From positions 1,736,001 to 1,800,000 of the forward strand of contig NBBA01000001.1 in NCBI GenBank assembly GCA_002794785.1: 64,000 bases of DNA, in the 5' to 3' direction. Of this stretch, positions 44,198 through 57,533 are shown piece by piece; positions within the stretch are counted from its first letter, which is position 1, and every line of letters starts with the position of its first letter. Source of the DNA: Coniferiporia sulphurascens (lineage: Eukaryota > Basidiomycota > Agaricomycetes > Hymenochaetales > Hymenochaetaceae). The notes under the pieces were generated by a model. The model had not been told where the DNA came from. It worked only from the letters and a program-made list of their open reading frames with translations, and did no database searches. Made by a program: the position numbers and the translations under genes.

Positions 44198-46916
44198 ATG
44201 CGTACTAAACGTCGACAATGGACATCTTCAAAGGGCACCTTTGATCCCGACGATGCTCGACGCGTTAAGCACAGCAAGCTCGGCGTCTGGGACTTGTACG
44301 AGGAAGTTACTCCAGAACTCAAGAATGTGCCGGGAGGTGCGAGGCTCGAGCAGCTGAATGACATCAGGCAGAGTGCTCCGTACGTCTGGCGTATGTTGAA
44401 AGATCTTGGCGGCCTGAAAAGTTGCTGGTTTCTGCTTTTCGTGTACATCACTGTCACGGCAATCTTGTCCCTTCTTCCCGCCGTCACTCTATGGTACTCC
44501 GGGCAGATGTTAAAGATTGTGAGTCACCCCTACACATGCTCTTTAGGCGCTAACGAACGTAATAGGTTGAATCTGCAGTGCAGACGAGGTCGGTCGACAA
44601 GACTGTACTGGTTCGGGTAGCGGCAGCACGTATATCTGTTTCGATAGTAAAGCGGATTCTGAATCACATCAAGAGCCGTTCTATGACCTTACTCAACCAG
44701 AGAATCAAGGCGTACTACGCCGGCTATATCTTTGAAGCTTATGCACGACTTGACGTTCCAACGTTCGAGGACCCCGTTGTACAGCGTCAACTTGACGACG
44801 TGTCAGGCGGACGGACGTCTGTTGCATGGCAGACAGTGCAGATGCTCACGAATACATTATCGACGTTGCTGTTGCTGGTGTCGCAAGTGTCAGTGCTACT
44901 CACAGTGCTACAAGATCAACGCGATGGCACGATTATAGCATTGCTAAGCTTCCTGTCCCCACTACTGCAATGGATGCGTCTCCAAAAATATTTCTCCCGA
45001 GGGGGTAGGCTCTCCGTGCTGTTCAGTACTGTATGGGACGCTGAATATCGCCGTAGTTTGGGCAGCCACATGTCGTGACGACAATTACGTAAAGTTTCAA
45101 GGACTGAAACGACTGGTTACCGATCCATCACATCGCAAAGAAATTGTGGCCGGAAGTCTTTTTGAAAGATTGAAGGCTGGTAGGATCTCTTCTTTCCCTT
45201 TTCTGCCGATTGTAATTCTAAGAACCATCCCTCAGAATTCTATAGTTCCCAGGAAGCAGTGGGCGATGCGGGGGGTGACTTTAATGAGCTACGTCGCGAG
45301 CACCAGCTTCGGGATCGTCTGACATCAGTATCTCTGTTGTCAGAGCCTTTTCGAGAGACACCCCAGGTATGACCTGTTGCTTTCCCTCTACCTTCCGCAC
45401 GTATTCACTGCTCATTGCATTGCAGATTGTTTTCACCCTTCGTGCCGTGCAATACCCCGAATCAATTCCGATAACCCTCGCGTCTCTGAATCTGATCCAG
45501 TCCACCGTTTCAACCTTCTCGCTTACTGTATTTAACTTTTTTGACCAGTTCGGGTCTATCGCGGAGCAATTTGATTCCATCCGTAAACTTTACGAGGTTA
45601 AGAACATTCGGAATCGGATAGTCGATGGTACGGAACCTTATCCGGAGAACGCACAGGACGTTCGGTCAGGGATTTCTGTAGAATTCAGGTCCGAATTGCA
45701 AGTTATTTTGCTGCCCTTGCCGTCTATTAACTCTGATTTAGGGACGTATCTTTCAAGTACATCGGCAGCGAAGAGTACGCTTTGAGGAATGTATCGTTCA
45801 AAATCGAGCGTGGACAGCTTTGCGTACGAATTCCTGTAAATTCTTCGATTTTCACCGTTTGACGATGTGACAGGTCATCGTTGGAACGAACGGTAGCGGC
45901 AAGAGCACCATCTTGAAATTGATTACCCGAATGTATGATCCCATCGAGGGAGAAATCCTGATAGACGGTCGGAATATAAAGTCACTCAGACTAAATGACT
46001 TGAGGCGCACAATATCTGTTTTATTCCAGGACTATACACATTTTCCGCTCCGGGTCGGTATCTTTTACCTGTTTTAATAGAGATAACCTGGCTTACATCA
46101 TGCATAGATAAAAGACGATATCGGTTTCGGTGACCCTAATAGCCCATATGACGACGAGAGGGTAGAGCAAGCCGCCAAAGCGGGTGGCGCTTTCGAATTT
46201 GTTAATAAGCTACCGGACGGATTCGACACGTATCTCGATCGACCTGTTTCTGACTACTACTCGTCGCTGCCCGAGGGTACGACGTCCTTATTTGGCCGCT
46301 CCGTGGACCACAGTAGGGTGCGCAGGATAGGTCGCATGGGCGCCAAAGAGTCGAGCCAACTGAGCGGAGGCCAGATGCAGAGACTAGCTGTGTAGGTCGT
46401 TGTCCAGGCTATTCGACGCATTCGGATGAGACTGATGGTGCTTGTAGGTCTCGCACCTTCATGAAATCCTTGGCGGTTGACAGCGGCGTGGGACTCCTTC
46501 TATTTGACGAACCAAGGTAGATCTTTTACGTGTGATCAAAATTGGGCAAACTTACATTTCACGATATTAAGTGCCTCTTTGGACCCTCAAGCAGAACATG
46601 GTAGGAAACGTTTGCTACTACCTGCCGAAAAGCATGTCTAACCTGTTGCGGATGCAGACCTTTTTGAGCGTCTGCGGGCCCTCCGAGGGAACAAAACGAT
46701 GATATTCTCTTCCCACAGATTCGGGAACCTGACGCGACATGCAGACGTCATTTTGTATGTGTCCCATTCCCTTAAAAATGCTCTGACCTCATTATACTTT
46801 GTAGATACATGAGAGACTCGGTGGTTGAGGAGATAGGGACACATGACTCTTTACTAGAACGAGGAGGTGGATACGCGAGTGTCTATACTTTACAAGCCCA
46901 GGCATTCCTATCATAA
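44198..46916 (+). CDS. ABC transporter, half-size, ABC-B-like
   Basis: About ten exons. The N-terminal cytosolic part is followed by hydrophobic segments ([20 protein letters not shown] near 44430-44480; [18 protein letters not shown] near 44860-44930). A nucleotide-binding domain follows with Walker [11 protein letters not shown] (about 45875-45905), Q-loop [12 protein letters not shown] (about 46015), signature [14 protein letters not shown] (about 46350-46395), Walker [11 protein letters not shown] (about 46490) and H-loop MIFSSHRFG (about 46700). All ATPase motifs are intact. The domain order TMD-NBD fits a half transporter that must dimerise. The helix count is low for a standard exporter; some TM exons may have been missed. 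Substrate and membrane are unknown. It ends 71 bp from the convergent helicase gene. Confidence 0.88.
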
Positions 46917-46987
46917 TTACCTTAGTTACGGGCGCCCACTTGCATTTGCGTACAATATATACATCGGAACGCATTTCGGAGCGAGTT

Positions 46988-49900
46988 CTAATACATGCCC
47001 TCCCAAAGATCCTCGGTATTCAGCGTTGGCTTTGTCTTCGGCTTATTAGACGGCACAACCCGCACCCATTGCATGCTCATCACCAATGTCATGTCTTCTG
47101 TGACAGCCTCGACGTCCATTCGATTTGCAAGACTGTTGACACCGTGAATTGCCTTGCGCAACTCGGACAAGTCACGCTTTTCATGAAACTCGGAATCATA
47201 TTTGACCTTGTCCCAAAATTCATCGTGCTTAGAAAGTAAATCGCTAGAAGTGCAAGATAAAAGTTAAAGCGACGGACTAGCTTCCAAGATGGTAACACTG
47301 ACTTTGCGGATTCGAGCTGTTCTCCCACCTCTTCCAGCTTGCTGTGATTGCCCACTTTGAACTGACGCTTTGCAGCTTCTTTCATCGACGCAATGCGCTC
47401 ACGTAGGAGGTCTAAGCAAAGTGCGACATGCGGAAGGGCTCCCAAAAAGAATAGTTTATAACGGCTTTTGTGCGGCCATATCATCCCCTTGGCTTTTTCA
47501 AGATATGCGACGAAATATTGAGCCCGTCTCTCATAAAGTACCGACGGTGCTTTAGCATTGCGTCGAGCCAAATGTGCCCGAAAGTTCTCTAGGATGATTT
47601 TTGCAGCCATGATTTCCCTTTCAGTTGGGAGATCAAGCGCTGCGTCCGTTGGAGATATCAAAAAGTCATTAGGACTTTCTTCCGGCATTTCCGCGTCCTG
47701 GTCATACGTGTCGTCGGCGTTATCGATATCGCTATCTTCGTCTCCGGCGGGCCCATTGGCTCCAGCGATCTCCGCAGCCTCGGAACCGTCTTCAAGATGT
47801 GAGCCTGGCTCAGCGGCCAAATGGGCATCTTTAGGTACAAATGGAGCGGCACTTGCAGATAGTTTAGACGCAAAGATGCCATTTCTAAGCGGTCCTTGGT
47901 TGAAAAGCAAAGGGATTTCTCCAAGTGATTTGAAGGTAAAAAGCCTAACGTTGCGTAGGTTTGAAGCAGATGGTGCTACCTGATTCTCTCGTAATAATTG
48001 TACCATTTCGTCTAAGTTGGATCCAAGAGTGGAATCTCGGACCGCCCGAACGATGTCAATCCAGCCGAGGGCACCTAAAAAACTTCAGTTCCGGAAACGT
48101 TTATAAGTTTATTCCCTTGTTGACTCTGCTGGTACGACTTGACAGACCTGCTATAGTACGAGTAGTTTGGGGCATTCCCCGATTCCTTCCGCAGTTGGGA
48201 TATATACTTCACGATACCGTCTTGCATACCATAATCTCGCAAATTATATCCCACTTTTACCATTTTTTGAGCCCCAAACCTCGTGTGTCGAACATAATTT
48301 ACTTACAGAGACATAAACACCGAAATCTTAAAAAAGCCACGTAAATTTATGAAGCTAGTCCGGTAGAAACCTTAAATCACGTACAATCTTTGCGTGCATA
48401 TGTTCCTCGTTAACGAAGACCTAGCTCCCATAAGGTGGTACATATCTAAGGATGAAGTTAATATCGTGTGTCACAGCGTCGATGCGTTCAAAAGAGTGCC
48501 CTACCTGTATCGGTGTACCGTATAAACTGCCAAATCAAGTCTTTCAACAAAGCAACAAGCATCCAAGTAAACTTCAAATTGCATCTGAGCGCGGTGACTC
48601 TGCGCAACAAAAATGAATACCATGACTTGGGCATGGTAATGTTATGCATAAGCCGCCTTTGATAGCTATCAAATAGGATGGTCGAGCCACAAAGGAATTC
48701 GAGGATATGGCAAACGTAGGTGATGCTAATGCTCTGTTTCTTGTCAATGATGTGGCTGATTGATATTAATGAATATTTGTTAGATAGTCCTCGCGCTCAT
48801 TTTCAGGTTCCTGCGCACCGGAGAGAAAAGGCGCCCTTGACAATGAAGGCGTAATCATTTGCTGCAAAACTATCCACCAGCTCCTGCACCACATACACCA
48901 CATACGAACGCCCTTTCCGCAGCAGCGTGTCATTTGGTCTGTATGTATTGTAGAACGAACAGTGCTTAACATGTTCTCCAGAGCCGACGCCTATTGTGTT
49001 TAGATAGAACGTAAGCTCCGACACTTCTACAACCCCATTTAAGAACCACTGCATATTGTATACATGCGTCAACTGGCGATCCTGTACCCAGGTATTTAAA
49101 AGTTGCATAGCCTCTGCAAAAAAGGGTATGCTGTCCTTGGATATGTTCGACACACCTCCCAAATGATGTATAGGGGGATACAATAATTCAAAAATGGCGG
49201 TCATGCATTTACTAATGAGAGTAGTCAGGCCTAACAATGGGTCAAACGATGCCAAACATACCGCTTTCGAGTCCTCATGTCGAATTGGGGTATGAAATCA
49301 ACGGCCTGAAGGAAAGACATCTGTTGACACAATACCTGCAAGCGATGGTTGAACCAGATAGAGTCAATCCGGTCTGCCTGCAGATGTTCTCTCGGACACT
49401 GTTCTCCTTGGTTACAGCGCTTTGAAACCAGGAAGTGCATACATGGGATTGATGACAGTACGCTTTTGGAATAAAGCATAATATGGTTATCAGCCACCCT
49501 CCGAAGAATACTACAAGCGTCGTCAGCGATCCCTTTCCGAATCAGCCGTGCTAAATGTGGCCGCGGGATTCTGAGAAGATCTATGTGTAATTCTCCGGCA
49601 AATGGGCACAATGACGACCTAGGAGAAATCCTGAACTCGAAATCCGAGATGGCCCGGATGCCGAACAGTTTGTGGAGGTCGAGGTTTTCGCAAACATTTT
49701 CATCCATGCAGAAATCCCGCAGGAGCCTGGCGTAGATCAAGGAAAATTCGAGAAACAGTAACGCATCCTGGGAGGAATCCAACGACGTGTACTGAAAAGA
49801 CCTGAAGTAATGATCTAATGCCAATAAAACAGCTGGAATGCTTTTCCGGAAACGACAGAAATCTGATATGGCATCGCGAAGAATTTGCGCGTTGCCTTGG

Positions 49901-52900
49901 AGAATTACTCTGAACATTTGAAGCTAGTAGAAGCGGATTTGAGCACGACCGTGAGTAAAACAAAAACTAATGGCGAACCTCAGCCTTCGTATTTGTCTGA
50001 GGGTGTTCATCGCTCAGCTCAATGGCGCGATCAAGAAAATAAACACCATCTGAGTTCCGTTCGCCAATTTCAATATCCGTCCCGAAAAAGGCGGAGTCCC
50101 ACAGGTCCTTTAAAACGTAGTCTGCTGCTTTGGCAAGTGACTGTGGGTTTTTATCGTCAGCAAAAAGCAGTTCAATAGCTTTTCTCGGGCGGCCTTCCGA
50201 GAAATGAATATCAGCCGCTTCGGCTTTGCGACCCATACTCTCTAATAGCTCCGCTTGCTGGTCATCCAAGCCATAATCTTCCGTAAACTGTAGGCTCTTT
50301 TCATGAGATTCAAACAAATCACAAGCCATCCTTATAATGAATAAAAATATCAGTACAAGCATCCGAAGCGAACAACGCTATTTGAAACTGCTTACTTGAT
50401 TTTTCGCTCTTTAAAGTAATAGAGTCGGGAAACGTTTATAATGGACTTATACGTTTTTGGGTCGACGAACTCCCTCTTTGTCCGTACTAAGTTGACCGCT
50501 TCATCAAACATCCCTGCTACCCGGTACTGTTGGGCTGCCAGGGAAAACATTCCCGCCTGTTCGTATGCTTGCGCGGCGGAACGATGTTCTTCAGCACTCA
50601 GAAAGCATTCTGCGGCTATGCGATAATAAGCATTGCTAGAGTCTGCTGAGGACTTCGCACAATGATAAAACATATTTCCCGCCATCTGGAAAGCGCTGAT
50701 GCGCTGATATCGATTTCCTAAACGAACCGGCATGGCTCTGGCATTTTTACGTAGCTCGTAGGCATCAGCTATTTTCTTTTCAGCGACGTGTCCTGCGCGT
50801 TCAAAGCAATGTGATGCTTGAACGTATCGACGATGCCGAAAGAATAATCTGCCAGCTTTATCCCACTGTTCCTCGGAGGAAGTAACTATGGGAATGGATA
50901 GTCAGCTACGGTGTCTTCTATCCCTATCCTGTATATAACAAATATATATTACCAGCTAAGGTTGGCATCGTTTCCGGCGTGCGCAAGTCAACGAGCCCCT
51001 TTGAAAGTAGCAAGGTCTGCATGGTAACAGTTAATGCCCATTTTGATGGGATATATCGGCAAAAGCACCTTCATAGGAAAACTTTTCTCGGAACAGTCTG
51101 CAATCCATAGGTTTTTACGTGCCCGTGTGATGGCAACATAAAAAGATTTCAACTATAAGCGTTCCCACACGTCAAACGAAATTGTCCGTGCACTCTAGGT
51201 GGTGAATATCGACAGTACCTCTGAATTGATGCTCGCGTGGCGAACTTTATCGAATCGAGGGGTGGAAGAAGCCTCGGCTTTTGGGACGGCATTTAATACC
51301 ATTCTCCATTGAGAAAGGTCGGATGGTGAATCCTTGAAAAAATTGTAGAGTAGGACCTACGCATCGTTAGAGTGACTTCATGCCGGCAGATATGAAGGTA
51401 TCTTACGTCATCGAACTCTAGGCCTTTACTCTCGTACAAAGTGCTGAGGAGGAAGAAATCAGTAAACCTTCATATATGCGCAGGAGAACCCGTACAGTAT
51501 GAGACCTATCTGTCCGACATTTTTGCGTAATTCATCGCGGGCCGCATCATTTCGTACCAGGATGCCTTAGTAATTATTGTCAGAGAGTATATATGTATGC
51601 GGTAACGGGGTTTGGTTTTACACTGTTGCGCGCCAAACTCTACCATGTTTTCACTATGAAAGTAGCGTTATCGTATTTCAGCCTGGAATAGGGAGTAATA
51701 GTGTGTGATATATACCCTTCGCCGAATAGGAAATCTTCCAGTCGGAGCGTGTTCTCATCCCAGCCAGTCAAAAAGACCGGATGGATCCCGTCCACTACAC
51801 CCTGCTCTCGCTCCAACGGGTCGATTGAATCCGGCCAGTACTTAGTTATCAGCTGTACAATGGAATCAGCACAGTTCACTATCCCGCCGTGGGACCGGTA
51901 ATTCATGGTGAGCTGGAAGAGCTTTGGCTGTGCCCTGTATCTCAACTGTTTCCCCTTAAAGCGTTGTTCCTGTTACACATATAACACTGATTAACATCCG
52001 CCCTCTCAGGAGAAGGAAATAGATAGCCCTTACCTCAATGCGGTGCATAAGAGCTTTCAACTCGTTGAACCGAAACGAACTGCCTATAGCGATAGTTTGT
52101 GCAGTGTCTCCCGCCCAGAAGAGCCCTTGGGAGTGTTTGCAGATAGACCTTAGAACTGTACCTTTGTCGTTACTCGTCGGAAGTGTTTAATATATACAAA
52201 TACTTACGGAGTGTGTCGATGAGAAGATTATCTTGTGCTTCATCCACATATCTGAACGGGAATTTGATCAATTTCTGGTTGAAAGGACAGCGTTTTCGGT
52301 GGTTAGCCTACAGGTAGTCCACCAGATTAAGCTCCTCAGTTTTCAATCGGGCCAGAATCATGTGCGTCCTAGTCAACATCAATTAAGTTGAAAGATAATG
52401 AATTTTGTTTATAAACCTGGCCTTACCTGTCTGCTGCGTCATAGTCACCTCTGTCCACCTTACGTTTTTGATATGACTCAAAAAGGTCATATATCTTTTC
52501 GCGTTGGTTCGCGAACGTAGCTTGTCCTCTACAGCTGTAACTGGCGTAGTCGTCCCTTGACAAAAATCGCTCTTTTGAATGAAGTGTCTGTTCTGAACCT
52601 TTGATTACGCCTAAAAAATCAATCGATAGGTTGCTGTGTACCCGAGCCGCGACGTCTTAGCTCACCTAAGAATTCACTAAAGACAAGGGCAGGATCTTGC
52701 AAGAGGAACATTAGAATGATGTACAATGTGAAAGGGCATAGTAATCATACCTAATCGTTTAGTTAAATGCTGAGGGAAATGCGGCCAGTAGCTGAGCCTA
52801 AAGACGTCGGGTTCAATTAGCAGGCTTGAGACAGGTGCCGCATCATCTATACTGGCTAGCGGAAGCGTAGTAGAAGGCTCGATGTGATCGACCTCTTCGT

Positions 52901-55900
52901 CATCTGAGGGGGAAGCATCAAGTGCACCCTGGTCTTCCGTTATGCCATCCAGAGTGAATCGAGACTCCGCCCGCTTGTGCTCTTTGGTATATTTGCTGTG
53001 TGTAAGTTGAAGTCCCAGGTCCGCCTCCAGAAGTTTGCAAAGCTGACAGAGTGTCAGCGAAACGTGTCAAACGTTAATATAACACAGTCCCTACCTTGTC
53101 GAATGTAAGGAACAAAGGGAAATGTTTATCTAAGAGATCACTGAAGCGTTTTGGGAGATCGCTACGCCAGTCATCTTCTTCATCTCGATCCACAAGCTCC
53201 TCGCGCTGTTCCTCGAGCGCGTGTTCTTGATTACGAATAAAGAGCTCAGCAAGCTCTTCGGAGTCTTTGGAAGCAATATCAAGGAACTTCGTGAGATTCT
53301 TGTAATATTCTTCCACGCGATCAGCCAGCACCCTTGACTGAGTGACAAAAAGCTGTCTCGGCTTTGAAGGAAGTATACCGCCTTGCCCCGTAGTAAGCGC
53401 AGACCTCTCTATACCAAAAATCTTGAAGAGCATCGTCGTCGTTTTCCTGCGTTTACGACAACATGAAGTCACAGTTATTTATTGGGCAGACCATAATATA
53501 CCCACCCTGTACCGCTCCGACCCAGGACGTAGCACGATGACGTGTTTTCGATTATCTCTTTTTCATAAGGTCTATAACCTGTTAGTTTATCATGCATACA
53601 ATAGGATAGCACACAAAGATTAACTTACGAGACCGTAAATATCGGATAAGTACCCGCATTTGCCAAGATACCTTAATTGATACTTCAACTTGCGAAAAAC
53701 GAAGCTAAAGCGTAAAACGAACAGTTTAACAGGGCCTATGTTTCGGGGGATCAGGTACCCAACAAAGGTGACGGAGTAGTGATACACGGCATACCTGTGA
53801 AAATCCAACATATTTCTCCAGTCTATTTGACGCGTGAGATATGCAAACAAAATCTGGCAAATGTCACGCGGCTTACACTATCCATTGATGAATCTAGGGA
53901 AAGAGCGGGTTTAACTAGGAAATCGAGTCTGTAATCAAGGAAACGAATACCTCCACGAGGTCATCCGAGCGGATAATACTGTAGGCGGAATTGTCATTCT
54001 TTGACTCGTCTTTGCACAGAGATGGCCACGTTTGTGGTGGATACACTTTGTCCCCAGGAACGAGGGGCCGTGCTCTGAACGTTACTCTGCAATCGAAAAG
54101 TGAGAACTTGAATACATTCGAAATAATGCAGCAAAGACATGCCTCCGTTTATATTCTGGACCTCGTCTGGCGAGGCGAGCACTTAGTGACTCCCACATAC
54201 GTCCGTCCATTTGTGTATGCGTAAATATACCGAAGATGCGCAGGACTAGGGACGACTAGATAAAATGACATTGAATGCGCACTCTTCCAAATGCTCACCT
54301 TGCGATTCAATCTGCAGACGCATGAGTATATCGACAGCATATACAAGTATGAATTCTCACGTCCGTTCCATAATCCGAGACACAGTCGACCTGATACTGG
54401 AAGCATGTCTAAGTTCAGATCGAATCTTCAAGGAAGGAACTTCACTTACCACGAGACGTAAATCGCCGGTAAGCTTTGCCTCGAATATGGGAATGTCTCC
54501 GCTAGGACCCTTTAGGCGTTTCTGATTATCATCCGAGAAATGGCCGTGAGATAGTTCCCTATAAAAGGATGAGTGATGGTCGGGGACTAGTTGAAAGCGA
54601 GAGGACAAACTTGATTTTCTTTACGATGATATCAAACGTCTTGGAAAATTTCTTGTGTTCACGGAGAGCCTTCTCAGCCCTGGTTGAAATAAAGATGCGC
54701 CAATCCCCGAAGCCCTTTACACTATCGAAGTACAAGGAAGCCCTGAGGGGTTGAATTGTAGGAAATGCAGGAAACTCTTCGACGGCTTGGTCAGGCGCGT
54801 CCACTTCTGACGCTGTTTCCTGAGGCGCGTATTTCCGGAAAATAAGTGAGGAAGAAGATGGCTTCCTCAAGCATTCAAACAATCGCTTCATGAGGCAATG
54901 GTCGGAGTGTTAGGAACAAATCCGAATGGCAGTGAGCACAACATCGGGGCCCACCTCTAGGACTGGCTTCTGTTCAGTCATAAGTTCACGCGTTAGGCTG
55001 TTCGCACCCTCCTCGGTTGAAGGTATGTTTTTCCCGAGAGCCTCGAATGGCATAGGGTTGAAATTCAGGACGACCTTTCGTGAACGCTTTCCTTGACTAT
55101 TTTGCTTGTGTGAACGCCTCTTCTTTGGTTGTTTCAGGAAATCCTCATCTTCATTGTCCTGGTTCTCCGCGAAACCACCGATTTGAAGGCTGAAATTAGC
55201 AGTGGACAACGATTTCAAGATGTCCCGAGAGAATTTCACGAAATTGAGGTCCTCTTCCAGTGATGAGGGTTTGGATTTTGCGGCAGTGTATGCTAAGGTA
55301 CCCAGAAACTCTGAAAATCGAAAGAGCGCTACAGCACTCGGCGATTCCAAGCCAAGAGCAGGATCGTTTAGTATATTCTCGCGAAGAAGGGTGGCTGCGC
55401 CATCGTCGACGACTTCGCGACGAAATTAGACCAAATGGTTAAACACGGGACGCAGTGTCACAACGCACCAGAAAAAAGATATTCATACAAATTTGGTCTA
55501 GACATTAGGTCCATTGTCAGCTGTGAAACGTCGCCAAAGTACAAGATTTTCTGCAGCTGAGATAAAGCCAACTCGAGTCCTTCGTCGCCTCCTTGTAGAT
55601 TCTGCTCAAAGGAAGGCAGATCTAATCGAAGTACGCGTTTCTTGTGTTTTTCAGTCGACGGAGAGGGAGGCATGGTGGGGGTAGATCGATGGGTCTTTGC
55701 GCAGCCCAAAGTGTCGCCTTTCTTTTAAGACAAGGTGCACGAGTCGGAGTGTTACATGAATAGAAGTGTCCAGAAGGGGGTGAACGCAAGACAAGGAGTC
55801 GGTCTCCGACGCGGCCGTAGAGCCGTCAGACAATTCATTACGCAAGATTAGACAGCCTAGGTGGATCCGCCGGAACGCTTGTGACTCAAGGAGAAATCAA

Positions 55901-56125
55901 TAACCACAGGTGATACTAGACAGCTTTACGAAATCGCCAAAAATGAAACCTTGACGGCCTTTCAGGAGCACCGGGGACAAGCAGGAGATAAGAGTCCAGA
56001 CTAGGAAACACGTTCAGAGGTTGCGAGGGTTGCATTTGAAGTAGCTGAGCCAAATTTTCTTCGGTATACTTGTAGGTGTATAAGCTTTGCGGCGTCGTGA
56101 ACTTCTCGGCGAACACGCGTGTAGC
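46988..56125 (-). CDS. TRANK1-like giant UvrD-family helicase with TPR-like C-terminal half
   Basis: A single long minus-strand gene with many introns, coherent from about 56125 to the stop at 46988. The N-terminal region is uncharacterised. A segment at 54559-54891 (DWRIFISTRAEKALREHKKF) with KLTGDLRLV nearby is RelE-fold-like, as often in this family. The helicase core has every main motif. Walker A GRSGTG-KTTTMLF is split by an intron (53447-53505), and DEAQDN lies at about 52235, WAGDTAQTIA at about 52110, NYRSHGG at about 51890 and YVAITRARKNLW at about 51130. The C-terminal half is helical and repeat-like (CFLSAEEHRSAAQAYEQAGM), like the TPR part of TRANK1. These proteins are superfamily 1A ATPases of unknown cellular role, expanded in basidiomycetes. 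The first exon is not resolved: the exon at 56125 begins at an acceptor, so the true start lies upstream, towards SEC4. Confidence 0.85.
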
Positions 56126-56343
56126 CTGCGACAAACGTCAGGGCCGTGTCGCTGCTTACTCAATCAATGCTTATGTACGCAGATTGCATATGGCATGAGC
56201 GTCAAGCGGCCACGACGACCGACGCCCTGGCCGCCGTTCACCTCATACACACCGCTTCATTCTCGTGAGTCTACTGGTATCGCGCGCAATATGCTTATAG
56301 ACACAGTCTCTGATATACCCTCAGGAACCCAACATAGTCGCTC

Positions 56344-57248
<905 letters not shown>

Positions 57249-57533
57249 GCTTGCATATCGTTGTTGCCACTCATCCTCTTCGTATATGTTCGAGCTTCTC
57301 TGTTGTCTCTATCTGCATTCCCTGACCGCCTCGTTTATATCCCTGCCCGCTCGTGCGTGTCCGGGCCATGATCACCGCATGTCCCAGATCATTTGCATAC
57401 ATCTGTAATACAGTCTGCGCAGACCAAACCTTTCATGCACCCCCTGTAGGTAAACCTCAACTAAATAATATTATACACAAAACACGCTACACAAAATGCA
57501 CACAAAACAAAGTACAGACAAGTCAACGAAAGA

